From Pelargonium nanum (Eukaryota > Streptophyta > Magnoliopsida > Geraniales > Geraniaceae): a DNA stretch of 33,009 nucleotides. Shown here piece after piece: positions 18,757 through 30,916 of this stretch. Position numbers and translations under genes: made by a program. Within the stretch, counting starts at the first letter, position 1; each line of letters opens with the position of its first letter. The stretch spans positions 1-33,009 of the forward strand of contig JAYMTF010000601.1 of the NCBI GenBank assembly GCA_036897485.1, in the 5' to 3' direction. The notes beneath the pieces were generated by a model. That model did no database searches, had not been told where the DNA came from, and worked only from the letters and a program-made list of their open reading frames with translations.

Positions 18757-21217
18757 TCATGGCTGATCTGGTGTTGAAATCCTGCGCGTGTTATACGAGT
18801 TGCACTGACTGCACTTGTGACCAAATATGTGAAACGAAACTCTGCTTCTGCTGTTGCAGTCGTTGCACAGGATTGACACCTATAAAACATAACAATACGG
18901 TTAGTCACCACATTGTCAAAACGGATAATTACATATTACTACCCAACTAAGACATCAAAAAACACATAATTACACTTTTCAATTTCTATAACATTTACAC
19001 CCCATATGTTTTTACTCCTTCAGTAAAACATCAATTTTAAAAGAGAAATTCATTCTCTTTCATTACGTGTTTTGCGCATGGCATTCTCTTGTCATAAATA
19101 TCATAATCCAGTCCAAAGTTTGGAGAGAAATTAGAAACATGGAAGAAGATGAAGTGAAATGGGAATAAGCTTTTGAGTTTGTAAGAGTATTTTGACTTTT
19201 GGAAACTTAAGAAAAAGAAAATGTCGGGTGCAAAATACATAATGAGTGAGGGTAAATGTTATGGAAATCGAAAAGTGTATTTCTGTGTATAGTAATCTGT
19301 TATTAGCCCTTGTTAATATAAAGTTGTTTTGGCTATCCAAAATTGAAATAAGACTCTGCAGTAGTAAATTGATAGACTATTCAGGCATACAACACAGGTA
19401 CAGAGAAAATCCATCCAAGCAAACTCATGGAAAACATACTACTATAATGCATGTGGTTATATTACACATCTAGCTTCCCAATATTTTCAAACAAACAACA
19501 AAAGACCTATGGACAGTTTCTTAATTTATCTGTTCATGGTTGTTGATGTCAAACTCATGGATAACTGGTTCGTTCTTACCAAGTTCATACTTAATATCAA
19601 GGAAACCCAAGGATGAACTAGCATTGGTATTTTGGTTAGCAAACATTCTTCCTCGGAGCTAAATACCAGAATAAGATAAATTTGTGCTGCGCACATAAAA
19701 TGCCGATGCTACAGAACTCAACATAGTTAACTCGTGGCAAAACCAAAAAAGAAGAGGGAGAAAACAATTACCTCGTACTGGTATTCCTCAGGCATGGCAG
19801 TTGATTCAATCTATGAACAAGAGTTAACCGAATCATTACAGATTTTACAGTACATTCTGAATAACTATATGAATAAGAACATTGTACAATAAGAGTGCAA
19901 GATAATAACTAATACTCCCTCCTTCCCAAAATAAGTGTTCTGTTTCAATTGGATTTTTGTTCTTGTTTCATTTTTAGGAAGTTAGTCGTGCATGAATTAT
20001 CAATAATGTCCCTAATATGATAGTTAGTATCCCTAGAGTTTGTTAGAACACATGTCCATGGGGATTGAAGAGTAAATATACAACACTAACTAACTTCTCC
20101 TTAATTTTTCTCAAAATAGAAAGAATGACACTTACTTTGGGACGGAGGAGGGATTATCATTCGCTAACATAAGCTAGAATATCCAACTGACATTTAAGAA
20201 TAACTAAGGCTTACAGAGAATACTATTGTCATATTCTTAACAAATGCATGTTTGCTAGTGTCTTCCTCTATAGATACAAAGACTCGATACACATATACAA
20301 TATAGCTAAGCTCACGCTTGGAGCAGTAGAAATTAAAACATACTCGAGGTCGTGATCTGTCAAATATGCAGTGTTCAAGTTTTGAACATTGAAGTAAATC
20401 TTTTGTGAGAATTTAGAATCCTAACAATGATAAAACTAGTAATGAAATTGACTTACTGGACTGAATTTACAATACAAAGATAAATAACCATTACCACAAG
20501 TGAAGCAATGAATTAAGACTAATCATATGTAGAAATATTGAAAATTATGCAAGAAGCTTTTAGTACCTCCTCATCTAAATAACTCCAGACAGTGGACATG
20601 TTCAGCACCGTCTTGGAACAAATGGGGCATCGATACCTGCATGACCAACCAATAAACACACTATACCAATATAATAAACAAGGGAGACTATCTTAACATA
20701 TAACTTCCGAAAATCTAAAGCTCACTGATTTTGTTCAGCCATCGCTTCGAAGCATTCCATATGCATCGTGTGTCCACATTTCATAATTGTTGTACCCTTG
20801 ATCGAATCAAAGAGATACTGTGATCACAAAAACAAAAAAGTTTTAGAACTTAACCTCATTCCAAACAACCGAATAAAATTGCAATAATGAAAATAAATAA
20901 ATACCTCATAACAGACAGGGCAGTGATTCTTCATGGAGTTTTCAACACAAAGGTGATTGTCACGCAGTCCTACTGAGTAGCAAGATCCTATATTATCAAG
21001 TAAACAGTAGTTAAAAAACAAGCAACATCCTACAGAAATTCCAAGCAAGAAGAAAAATATACTGAATAAACGCATCGAATCTGTATCATAGTTTTAAATC
21101 ATATATGCAAATCCTACATTGATTGTTACTGCAATTCCGAAGTTCTGGAGGGATGGTATACCACCACTCAAGCTACCGAATCAACAGCTGCAAGAGCTCT
21201 CTCTCACTCTCACTCGC

Positions 21218-21250
<33 letters not shown>

Positions 21251-22442
21251 CGAGCACACATCCGCACATGCATGAACATGACATTTACTTCCAGACCAAC
21301 AGATACACATGAGCTAAGGTTCATACTTTCTTTCAAGGACGCATGCTTTTCAGGCCAATAAACGCACCAAACATTTATTTAGCACGCAAAATTAATGTGA
21401 TAAAAGAAAATCAAGACCTACATAACAGAAACTAAATGAAGTAAGGCTACGCACCACACTTTTGGCAGTGAAAGAAGTTATTGCGACCACCAATCCTGAG
21501 ACACAACAGCACCCAAATAAGAATAACGATCCACTTACATGTGACATTGCCACCTATGCAAACAACAGAAACTATATTATTGATTTGCCCTCTTACCTAC
21601 AAATCCCACATTCATCACAATGGAACTGGTCCCTCGAGGTCTACAAAGTACCATGTAATTGGTGGGGATCAGCCATCAGTTAACGAAAAGATGTCAACTG
21701 ATATTAATACACAACTACTAAACAACAATCACAATCTTACATCGTCATCATAAAATTTACATATGTTGCAAAAGTACTCTCCCATATTGACACCACAGTT
21801 GCAACAAACCTGAGCAACCTATAAAACATAGGATAGAGAAGCAGAACCATAAGCATCTGTAAACCCCCAATCGAAGTATACAATACATTCAAAATACGGA
21901 AGCTCATACCTCCTGCTCGGTATCACAAAGCGAACAAACAACCTGAAACACCAAATTCAATCACATTACACAACAAAACACAAGAACAAGCCAATCATTA
22001 CACGATCTAGAGAGAGTCAACAACTGAACATACTTGTTTAACATCGAACCTGACGAGTTCGTGGCGATCCTTAGGGTTGCTCAGTGAGCTCTAATCCACA
22101 TAAAAAAACAAAAATCAAAATCAAAACTAGATCCGAATCAAATTCGCAATCAGTACAGAAACAGAGACGAAGAGCTCCGTACAGTGGCCTCGTTGTGGCA
22201 GTGTCGACAAGGGAAGACGTTGTTGCAGCATGGGGCTCGAATTTTGCATCGTCTCCGGTAGTGCTCGCAGCTAAAATCCGAAGAGAAACGAGCACAATTA
22301 CACAGAAATTGAGGATTCAGAATTTAAAATATTTACAAAAAAAATTAAGGAGAGAGAGCAAAAAGTACCCAAATTGCAGCTTCCCAGAATCCTGTTTCTC
22401 GTCCAGAGTTGCAGGAGATTTGGGTGATTGCGGGTCTTCCAT
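18757..22442 (-). CDS. MIEL1: CHY zinc-finger RING-type E3 ubiquitin ligase, MIEL1-like
   Basis: Predicted twelve-exon join: 22442-22369, 22270-22183, 22090-22034, 21942-21910, 21818-21741, 21640-21597, 21495-21455, 20987-20905, 20817-20726, 20636-20567, 19810-19772, 18879-18757; 273 residues, against about 267 in Arabidopsis MIEL1. Every junction keeps the frame with GT-AG sites. Domains: CHY zinc finger (about 25-100, beginning [16 protein letters not shown]), a CTCHY-type zinc region (about 100-160), a RING-H2 finger with C161, C164, C180, H182, H185, C188, C200, C203, and a C-terminal zinc ribbon with C238, C241, C256, C259 followed by NSYNTR. All metal ligands I can place are present, so the protein looks intact. 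MIEL1 ubiquitinates R2R3-MYB factors such as MYB30 and MYB96. Orthology to MIEL1 rather than a close relative (for example RZFP34) is not settled. The final exon is weaker in likeness, lacking the usual tryptophan before LCNDC. Confidence 0.93.
19915..20154. mobile_element. Stowaway-type MITE in intron 10 of the CHY-RING gene
   Basis: The left end CTCCCTCCTTCCCAAAATAA and the right end CACTTACTTTGGGACGGAGG are near-perfect inverted repeats matching the Stowaway consensus CTCCCTCCGTCCC. Both ends are flanked by TA (19913-19914 and 20155-20156), the Stowaway/Tc1-mariner target. The element is about 240 bases and carries no coding frame. Confidence 0.85.
21217..21248. repeat. Compound (CT)n(CA)n microsatellite in intron 7 of the CHY-RING gene
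   Basis: About eight CT units pass directly into seven CA units, preceded by further CT-rich text from 21195. It lies in the 467-base intron between exons 7 and 8. Confidence 0.85.
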
Positions 22443-22599
22443 TGGCTAGGGCACCGATAGAGGCAGAGACGACGATGGCGTCCAAAGCCCCAACACAAAA
22501 TCCAAATTTCGATTACAAGGCTTCAAAATTGAAGACTCGATACTCGTGTTCGAGTTGTATTAGAACCAACTTTATTATTGGGTCACTCTAAAATTATCA

Positions 22600-25130
22600 A
22601 ATATTTTTAAACGTTACACCTATATTTTTTAAAATTATCTCACTCACTCAAGTGTGGACACATGTTCTTGAACTCACCACTTATATTAATCAAATTATTG
22701 GGTTGAATTGAGAGATGAGCTAAGCAACGAGATACGTCAGAGATCGAGTTCTTCCAAGGAGCTGGCTTGTTTCGTGAAAGACTCGAGATTTGTTGTGGCT
22801 TCTTGTGCTTTTCAAGTTATGTATATGCTCGCTCATCACTCTCGGTATGCATAAGACCCACAAATATTAAAACAGCGTCCCACCCTTATCAAGTTACACG
22901 CTTGCTCATCATTCTCAGTTTGTTGGAAGATTCAGGATAGTCGTTACGTCCTTATGTTTGTTGCAACATCTTGTATGCGCTATTTAGTCTAACTTGCTTG
23001 TGCGCTCATTAGGTAGTTTGACCATGCCCACCTCCCGTATGTAAACTATGTTCATGATCTTCTCACTGTAGTTCTTACTCACAATTAATTAGTCGTTTTT
23101 CCAAAAACTCACATAGTTTCGACTGATAATGTATTATTTTATTTGTAAGATTCAAATTTCATCCATGCATATCATGTGGCATCAGTTGTAATATTTTGCC
23201 TTTATTGCGACAAAATCACTAGTTATCACATGAAATTGGTTGTAATGCTTTTGATGTTTCAATATAAAGTATGCTCTTTTGATCTCTAGAAAGAAATTTG
23301 AAAATGACATGCTGAGAATTTCAAAATTGTGATAGATTTTTTGTGAAAATTATATTTGGGGTTAGAAGTTAGAATGCAAACAATTATTAAAAATCTTTCA
23401 AACCGTCTCGAGATACATGCAAATTGAGTTTGAAATAAGCTTTTGCCAAACAAAAAAAAGAGACCTACTGTATTTATTATATATGTAGGGCACAAAGTTA
23501 TTATCCATGTTGCCAAATTCATAACTCAGCAGTTCATCAACAACAACAAAATTCATTACTCACATTTTAGATTTGTCCAGATACATGGTTTAGTGTTTGT
23601 TTGCTAATTAAGCTACCTCTTCAATGACATTTATTGTTTCATTAATAAAAGGCAATTCCTAGTTTTATGAAAACTGTGGGTAAAACACAAAATTCATTTG
23701 AGTTCGATGAGTGTCGTGAGATCACAAAAAATACTCTTTTCGTATTAAAATGAGAGCGTTTTTGGTTTTTATTTTTTAATAGAAATTAATGATAAATTAG
23801 TTAATGTTGTATGTTTTTTATTGTACCGTCAAAAAGACATGTGTTATAACAAAATAACTGAATATAAACTAATTTATTATAAAAATATTATTGATATTTT
23901 GTATAGGACTATCTTTTCAAAATATGAAAGACGATACTCGTTTTAAAATGGATAAAATATATTACCGATGTGTGCTTTTCAGTCTACTGACGTATGTTTG
24001 CAACTATCTCGATCAACAATGCTATTACTAACTATAATAATCGATATGTATTTGTAAGTGTCATAAATACATGTAAAATACGTGTACTTGAAACAGATGT
24101 ACAATATACTAAATATAAGAGAATTGGATAGAGATCATTTTCAGTACATTACTATGATAGTGTGAACACCACCACACCACAGTATCTCATTGGAAGATTC
24201 TGTTTTTGGCCTTTTTGTGCTATTTATGTCTAGGTGGGGCTCCACACACTCCTCTTCCAGCATCTTCTCCAACTTCTAAATATAAGAATTTGTTCATGAA
24301 TTTAGTATACATTAACTTCAAGGAGATGATCTAGTGGTTATAACAACTTGCTCTCTTTATATATTTGAATATGAGTTCAATTATTAAAATAAAAAACTAA
24401 TACATGGAGTATGTTTTTTAAGATCATTCGATGAGAAAAATGTCACGGTGGTGTTTTACAGTTTGATCAATTTAAAAAAAATAAACTTTGGTTTAGTATA
24501 AAAGAGGATCATACCGAAAATAAAGAGCCTTGAACGAGAACTTTAAGAAGGCAAGAACATTGAAAGAACCTTCAAATATCTCCATACTTAACCAAAATTG
24601 AGGTAAAAATGTGTAGAGAAGTTACAAAACCGTTAGAAATAACCTAAAAGACGTGCTATAGGAAAAACTGAAGGTTCCTATTCACAAGTGGTTGAGACCC
24701 CACTACCGTTGATTATGTCGTGTCCCACTTTTAACGTTGTGTTATAGTTTTGAATTTTTTTAACTTATTCCTTAATCTGATCGGACTCACTCTTTCGAGC
24801 TTTTATCCGGTCAACAATCAACATAGAATCGTATAAAAAAAATTCGGACACACGTACCAACTTCTGATTAGTCGGTCTAAGAATAAACAACTACATTTTC
24901 ATTTTCATCTCAATTTATTTAATTCTATTTTTTTTAAAACAAAAAAGTGGATTCTAAATTCAGCTGAAATTGGCGTCTATAAATCTAATTCTCTTTTTAA
25001 AGGAAAAACAAAAAATTTGGTGGGTATTAATCGTCATCATCGTCGTCAGTTAATAGTAATGAAACTGGTGTACCAAACTGCACCACATGACCCATCTTCA
25101 CTTTACAGTCTCTGAGGTCCCATGAAAATG
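22600..25130. other. Intergenic, no gene seen
   Basis: AT-rich DNA between the divergent CHY-RING and COL13-like genes. One possible SINE relic lies at 24320-24396. Otherwise no frame, RNA or element could be recognised. Confidence 0.45.
24320..24396 (+). mobile_element. Possible tRNA-derived SINE relic
   Basis: Box A-like GATGATCTAGTGGTTATAAC is followed about 40 bases on by box B-like GAGTTCAATTATT and an A-rich end. The spacing is right for a SINE head, but both boxes are degenerate and no body or target duplication is seen. Confidence 0.35.
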
Positions 25131-25252
25131 GAGAGAGAAATAAATATCCCAACTCCTTTCCCTTTCCACACAAATATCAATCTCCGATTTTCAAATATAT
25201 TGGTGCTTGCTCAGCAAGAAAACGATAAGATTTGTCCACAAAAATCAATGCT

Positions 25253-25260
25253 TTATATAA
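25253..25260 (+). promoter_or_regulatory. TATA-like motif before the COL13-like gene
   Basis: TTATATAA lies about 45 bases before the ATG, which would leave a very short leader. An alternative, AATAAATATCCC near 25138, would give a leader of about 130 bases. Neither is decisive. Confidence 0.3.
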
Positions 25261-25304
25261 TACCAACAATCTTCTAGAGTTTCTTGAAGCTACGCAAAAA
25301 AACA

Positions 25305-27806
25305 ATGTCTGATACCAAACCGATAAGCCCAAATTCGCTGCGTCTCTGCGATTACTGTGGAGACTCCATAGCTCTGCTCTACTGCCGAGCCGACTCGGCC
25401 AAGCTTTGCTTCTCTTGCGACCGCGAGGTCCACTCCACGAACCAGCTCTTCTCCAAGCACACTCGCTCGCACCTCTGCGACTCCTGCGACTCGTCTCCGG
25501 CTTCGATCTTCTGCGAAACGGAGCGATTTGTGTTGTGCCAGAACTGCGACTGGGAAAGGCACAACCTTTCGGCGTCGGCGGTGGCCGGCGGCGAGATTCA
25601 CAGCCGGAGGCCTCTTGAGGGGTTCACTGGGTGTCCTTCGGTGTGCGAGTTGTTGTCGATTTTTGGGTTGGAGGGTACGGATTTGAAGGCTCTGAGGGTT
25701 GGTGGCAATGGTGGTGGTGGGGTTGAAGATGGGTTGGTGGGTTCTGGGCTTGATGGGTTCTCGGATATGTTCATTTGGGACACACCCAGTTTCGTTAGTC
25801 TCGATGATTTGATTGCTTCGACCGGTTCGGATCATAATTTTCAGGCTATGGGTGTTCCTCCTCTGCCCAAGGCAAGTACTTTATCATTTCAATTTAGGGT
25901 TTGAATCTTAAATGTCTGTAATTGATTATGGTTGAGGTGTTTATTGGGGGGTTGATTGAACTTGACATGTGGTGGGTGGTACATATTGCAATTGTTATTC
26001 TTGACTTGGTTCAGGAAATTGTTGTTGAATCAGAATCGGAATGCTGCTTGCGGACACTACAAAGACGAAATGCTGCTTCAGCTTTGTGAATTGGCAAAGT
26101 TGGAACCCAACTTGGATAGTGCAGATATGGATTGTAAACCCGATATCCAATCCCTTGGAGCTGGGAAAAATCTGCAGCCTGGAAAGATGCATGTGGATTG
26201 TACATACGAAGAAAAATATATTCCCGCTAATGAGGTGAATCTTCAAATCGGTTGATGATATCTAGCTTTTTTATTATTTTTGTGAATATCACTACTATGC
26301 GTAACTGGAATTGTAGTTGTTATTACTTGTTATCTCCATTTACATAGTATTATATGCCAATATGATGATCTGCTTTTGTTATTTCCATCCCGCTGTATAG
26401 AACACATATTTGACAGTCTCATTTGCGAGCAGTCATTTTGAAGTTGGAAGAAGAGTGCATACATGAAAGTTAGGTCACCAAAAACAAATCTTTGTATGAT
26501 AGCGTGTCATACTTATGTGCTTCATGATGTGGTAGGTAATTTCTCCGTAATATGTAATGGATGTTAGCATTACTTTTGTCCCAAGAAGTAGAGCGCTGAT
26601 TGAAAATCTTATTTCTTAGATCACCCAAAGAGCATTTCATCGGTAGTATGTGGTTTTGTAGTGTGCCAGTTTCCGGCTTATGAATTCCGGTGTTAGATGA
26701 TAGGACTCACTATGTGCTATTGACTTTTCAGTTTAGCTTTTTAATAGAAAATTTTATGACTTCATGCACCAAACACAACATTGTAAGGTGATTTATTTTG
26801 TATTATGCAGGCAGGAACATTTCGGTGGTCTAGTGATAGTGTTGAAACCATGAATCAAGTGTTCCATCCATCTACATGTTTTAGAAGCTGCTGTGAGGAA
26901 AGTTCTGTGGTTCCTGACAAAAATTCAGATTTTGTTGGCTGTGTGAGTCATGGCCAAGATAATCTTAACGAAGAGCAATCACAAAATCTCATAAATACCA
27001 AGGCCACGCATTTTCCAAAACGTACTCCAAATGAGTTAACTGGCCAGGAGAGGGATTCTGCAATAACACGGTACAAGGAGAAGAAGAGAACAAGGAGGTA
27101 CAAGGCTTTGTCTAATAACAAATGATCTCTTCGTCTAATAATCTTGCATCCATCATTTGAAAAAAAAAATTTGTTTTAAACCAATAATTTTTTTAGTTTA
27201 ATATAAACTGCTCTCCTGCATATGATGATTGTTTTCAATCTTTAAATTTGAAACATTATCATGCTCTCACTACAAAACCAAGGTCTGAGTACTGTTTGGC
27301 ATCAAATTAAGTTGTGTAAGATAAATTCACTTTAAGACAACGCTTTTCTGTTAGAACTATTATGAGACTAGATTTTACACAATGGAATTGGTTATGGTGT
27401 CAAAGACAGCATGAATCACAACTTGTTGAAGATGGTATGCAGTCTTTTTTTAGGATCTCAAGGATCATATAGTTTCATCTCAAGTTTTAACAGTGATCAT
27501 CTTTATTGATTAAGAACTTGAGAATTTTGAAGAAGAGTACTGTTTTCCAAATGGTTTATAAGGTTCAAAGATATGCATCAGCATGACATGGTAAATTACC
27601 CACATATATGTATTAGATAAGTAGCTCTAGTTCAGAAGCTATCATGTTTCCTCGACACTTCATATATATCATCCTCTGGATCTTTCACTGACTTGTATGC
27701 CATGATAAACAACAGGTATGATAAACATGTCAGATACGAATCTCGGAAGGCTCGGGCAGAAAGTAGGATCAGAATTAAGGGACGTTTTGCTAAGATGGAT
27801 CAGTGA
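25305..27806 (+). CDS. COL13: B-box/CCT transcriptional regulator, CONSTANS-like 13
   Basis: Predicted join 25305-25871, 26034-26234, 26811-27097, 27716-27806, giving 381 residues. Two B-box zinc fingers lie in tandem (about 15-57, starting CDYCGDS, and 58-100, starting [16 protein letters not shown]). They are followed by [15 protein letters not shown], then [15 protein letters not shown], a conserved [18 protein letters not shown] joining exons 1 and 2, and a CCT domain (about 337-379) split by the last intron inside an arginine codon. This matches the COL9-15 group and, in the text after the second B-box, COL13 best. Such nuclear proteins bind DNA and partners through B-box and CCT and act in light and growth signalling. 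The start is the first ATG in frame, ten codons before the first B-box. Intron 1 uses a GC donor (AAG followed by gcaagt). The longer frames running past exons 1, 2 and 3 are intron read-through. Confidence 0.93.
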
Positions 27807-30800
27807 AATACTGGTATTTATCTGTCAGAATAATATTGTATATTGCATAGATAAGAAACTGCAGATGTATATAACAACATTTCATATTGAAATTGAAAAT
27901 CTTTACTAATTAGTATATTCAGATTCATAGTTGAACTGAAGCCATTCTTCGTGTTGCTTGCTACTACAATTTATTATGTTGGGCAGGGAGGGAGGAACTA
28001 ATGATATTCTTTAAGGCCAAATAAAACTTTTATGACTTATTGCATTGATGCATTCCCAATATAGGGTGCCTTTTCCCTGTTCTACTAACAACTGGACTGC
28101 AAAATTCGATCAACTTGATTCTTTTAGTTAACCATGTGGTATATAGAATTTACAGGGTTCTCTTATTTTAAAACATTTGATGGGTCCAGACGCTCAATCT
28201 GGGATCTTTTTGCAAAATGTACCTCCCGTGTCGTGCCTGCAACATTTTTTGGATGCTTAAGCAACTTGATATTGATATTTCAGTTATCTTTCGCATCAAA
28301 CATGCACAGTAATTTGTTGTGGTATCTATATTGCTCCTCAATTGAGTTGAGCTGGCACTAACTAGTTGGCATAAAGCTATGTTCATATATTCTTTTTGTT
28401 ATGATGGTCCTTACATGTTTTGTTGTCTTAGCTTTGTGGGCGTCCTCAACTGACGTTCTTTACATGGATAACAACAGATGTTGCTCTGCTCAACAGTTGC
28501 GTGGTGCATAAGTTGGAGTTGGAAAACAGGATGAGAATCTGAGGACATTTTGCTAACATGGTAACTGAGTTAATTGCGCAGTTGTTGGGCTACAGATGCT
28601 AATGATCCTTCTTCAATCACACGTACTAAATGAAAATTTTTTTTTTGTTTTTGTTGAAGAGGTGAAAGTTGTTGTTTCTTCTGTATTATAGTAGCTTTTT
28701 GAAGTATAGGAGAATGTAACAATCATTATGTAGATTTGAGACTTTCCGTCCATTTATATTCTTATTTAGAGTAAATGATGTATCCAATTGGATCAGATAT
28801 GAAATTAGCCTTTGTATGGAAGTCTCAACTTTATTTTCTTGCATATGTTATCCTCTTTTGGTGGGTTGCTGTTACTTTGGGTTATGTCTCGTGCAGCCAA
28901 TGGCTTGACCATTGAGCTACCTAACTCGTCCATTGTAGAGACCTCCTCTGATTCATCTCTTGTCAAATATGGTAAGAATTAATTAGCACATGCTAGCTGC
29001 AGTTGCGAAAACCCTCTTTGGGCTATTTCATCATCAAAACCTTCATCAAGAACTGATTCACATGAATGCATCAGCTACAGCTCTTTTATGATAACATGGC
29101 CATCACCACTTGCAAGCTGCAAGTTGAAGACAACAACAGGACCACCACTGGTACTTCACTATCTTATTAGCTTCTTGAGATAACTGACACCCCACCCCCA
29201 CTACTGTACACTCTCTGCTTTCCTAACTTATATTTTTCAAACATTATTGCGTGTATTAGTATATTACCATGTATCTCTCCCTCAGTTCTGTTTGATTACT
29301 TCACTCTCTCACTCTGCGCCTTCTTGTAGTTTGAGAATCAAATCTCTCAACTGCTGCTAGCACGCGGATGGTCTCAAGGCTTGGCACACCTCGCTGATCC
29401 TTCATGAGCTGTGTTTTGATTTTATGGCATCCTCTCCTGGTCAGGTATGTTTGTAGAGACTCATTGCTTCTACTTTAATCTGAATGGTTAACTGTTATGC
29501 ACTGCTTGATGGTTGAACTAGTTTATTTAGTGATCGACAATACCATTATTCCATTAAGTTCAAGCATGTTCTCTAGTTATTGGCTTGTTGCTGTTATATG
29601 CTTCACATATTATGTTAAGGGAGCATGACCCGGTGGAGCTCTTGTAAAGCTCAGTATCTTTGTTGAATGTTGACCCTTCAGCTAGGCTCTCTGATCCGAC
29701 CTTTTCTGGGTCAAACCACATGCTCAGTAAGACTACAGTTGATCAAGTCTAATCATAATCTCCATCTTCGATTGATTCATTGTTTGTTTTACGCTAACAC
29801 AGTAAGTAACGTGTACATAATCATTTCTCCTCTGGCCTAATAAATTTGGGGGTCTTTGTCTTTGAATAATGCCTCTGCTCACTGCCCTGTTTGATATGTG
29901 CTCTTTGACTCTGTCCTTTTCCATTCATTTAGCTGAAAAGATGTATTATCCACTCTAATGAATGTTAAGTATGTTGATTTAAACTATTTTTTAAGAGGCG
30001 GCGTAGAATAATCTAATTGAAACGTAATAATCGTGCATTGATAATGCGTTCTATGTTTAATAATATGTCCTATTAATATCATTCTACCTTTCTTGAGAGT
30101 CGATAACTATTCATGGTCAAAACCTCGAATCACTTTGAATTTTGCTCATGAAACAAATGAACTCACATGTTAAATGAACCTTCTTTCGGTGTGTGAATAA
30201 GTTTCTAACCAAGGATTTATAATACTACGAATATAGAAATAAAATTATACAATTACTTGTCCGTTGTCCCATTTCCATATTAAAGTAGAGGTAATTTTAG
30301 TCGGAGTGCTGTACTCTAGATTGATTGAGATCTGAAGTAAGTCCCACAATGAGTTATCATGGGTCCTTGAATAAGAGTGTTTGCCATTCTAAACTTCAAT
30401 GAAATATTGGCCCTAGAACTATACCTGCTTTGAGAAACTTGGCGTGTTGTATCAATGGGAACACGTGTTGATCCATGACAGATCCATTTAATATCGGATT
30501 GTTTAGTTAGCTTCAGTAGCTATTCACTCTGCACCAGAGAAGAGTTGGACCCATCACTACATGTTGAGTGGTTACTATTATTACCAATTCTGGACAGTCC
30601 TTGGAAATATCTCAACTATCGGCTTCTCTTTTCATCGCCATATTTAGCTGTAAATATTAGTTACTCATTACTCTTCAAAATAGTTGTTGAGCTGAGCTGA
30701 GTGGTACCATAACTTCTTAGTAGCTGGGATAATTTGAAATCCAGCAATTTCATTCAATTTTAGCAGTGGAAATATTGAAATAGGAACGTACAATTACTAC

Positions 30801-30916
30801 ATCATACATGGACATCTTGATTCTGATACGAATTCAAGACGGGAAAAAATATTCGACCTAGAATTGTTACAATGAAACCAAATCATATCTTGACAGAAAC
30901 TGAACTAGTAACTTAA
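27807..30916. other. Downstream region of COL13-like gene and intergenic DNA
   Basis: No coding gene could be supported. 28861-28935 holds a SINE-like head. A piece ending ATGGCATCCTCTCCTGGTCAG at about 29445 followed by gtatgt resembles an exon end, so an unrecognised non-coding or untranslated exon is possible. The remainder is AT-rich without recognisable content. Confidence 0.4.
28861..28935 (-). mobile_element. Possible SINE head fragment
   Basis: The minus strand reads GGTAGCTCAATGGTCAAGCC, a good box A-like motif, followed by ATTGGCTGCACGAGACATAA, which I associate with tRNA-derived SINE 5' ends. The box B position is degenerate, so at most a relic is present. Confidence 0.35.

Noticed and set aside
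18495-18950. Plus-strand frame with a striking cluster of 14 cysteines (about 18781-18870), metallothionein-like
   Set aside because: It is the exact antisense of the last exon of the MIEL1-like gene, whose CNDC, KCSQC and NSYNTR text and splice frame explain the sequence. The cysteines are a by-product.
25290-25835. Minus-strand frame of 181 codons
   Set aside because: Antisense of the B-box exon; it shows no domain of its own.
26805-26810. ATG as an independent start for the COL13 C-terminal part
   Set aside because: It is within the intron end (atgcag) before exon 3.
27718-27909. Plus-strand frame of 63 codons
   Set aside because: It overlaps exon 4 of the COL13-like gene in another frame; the CCT text [15 protein letters not shown] fixes the real frame.
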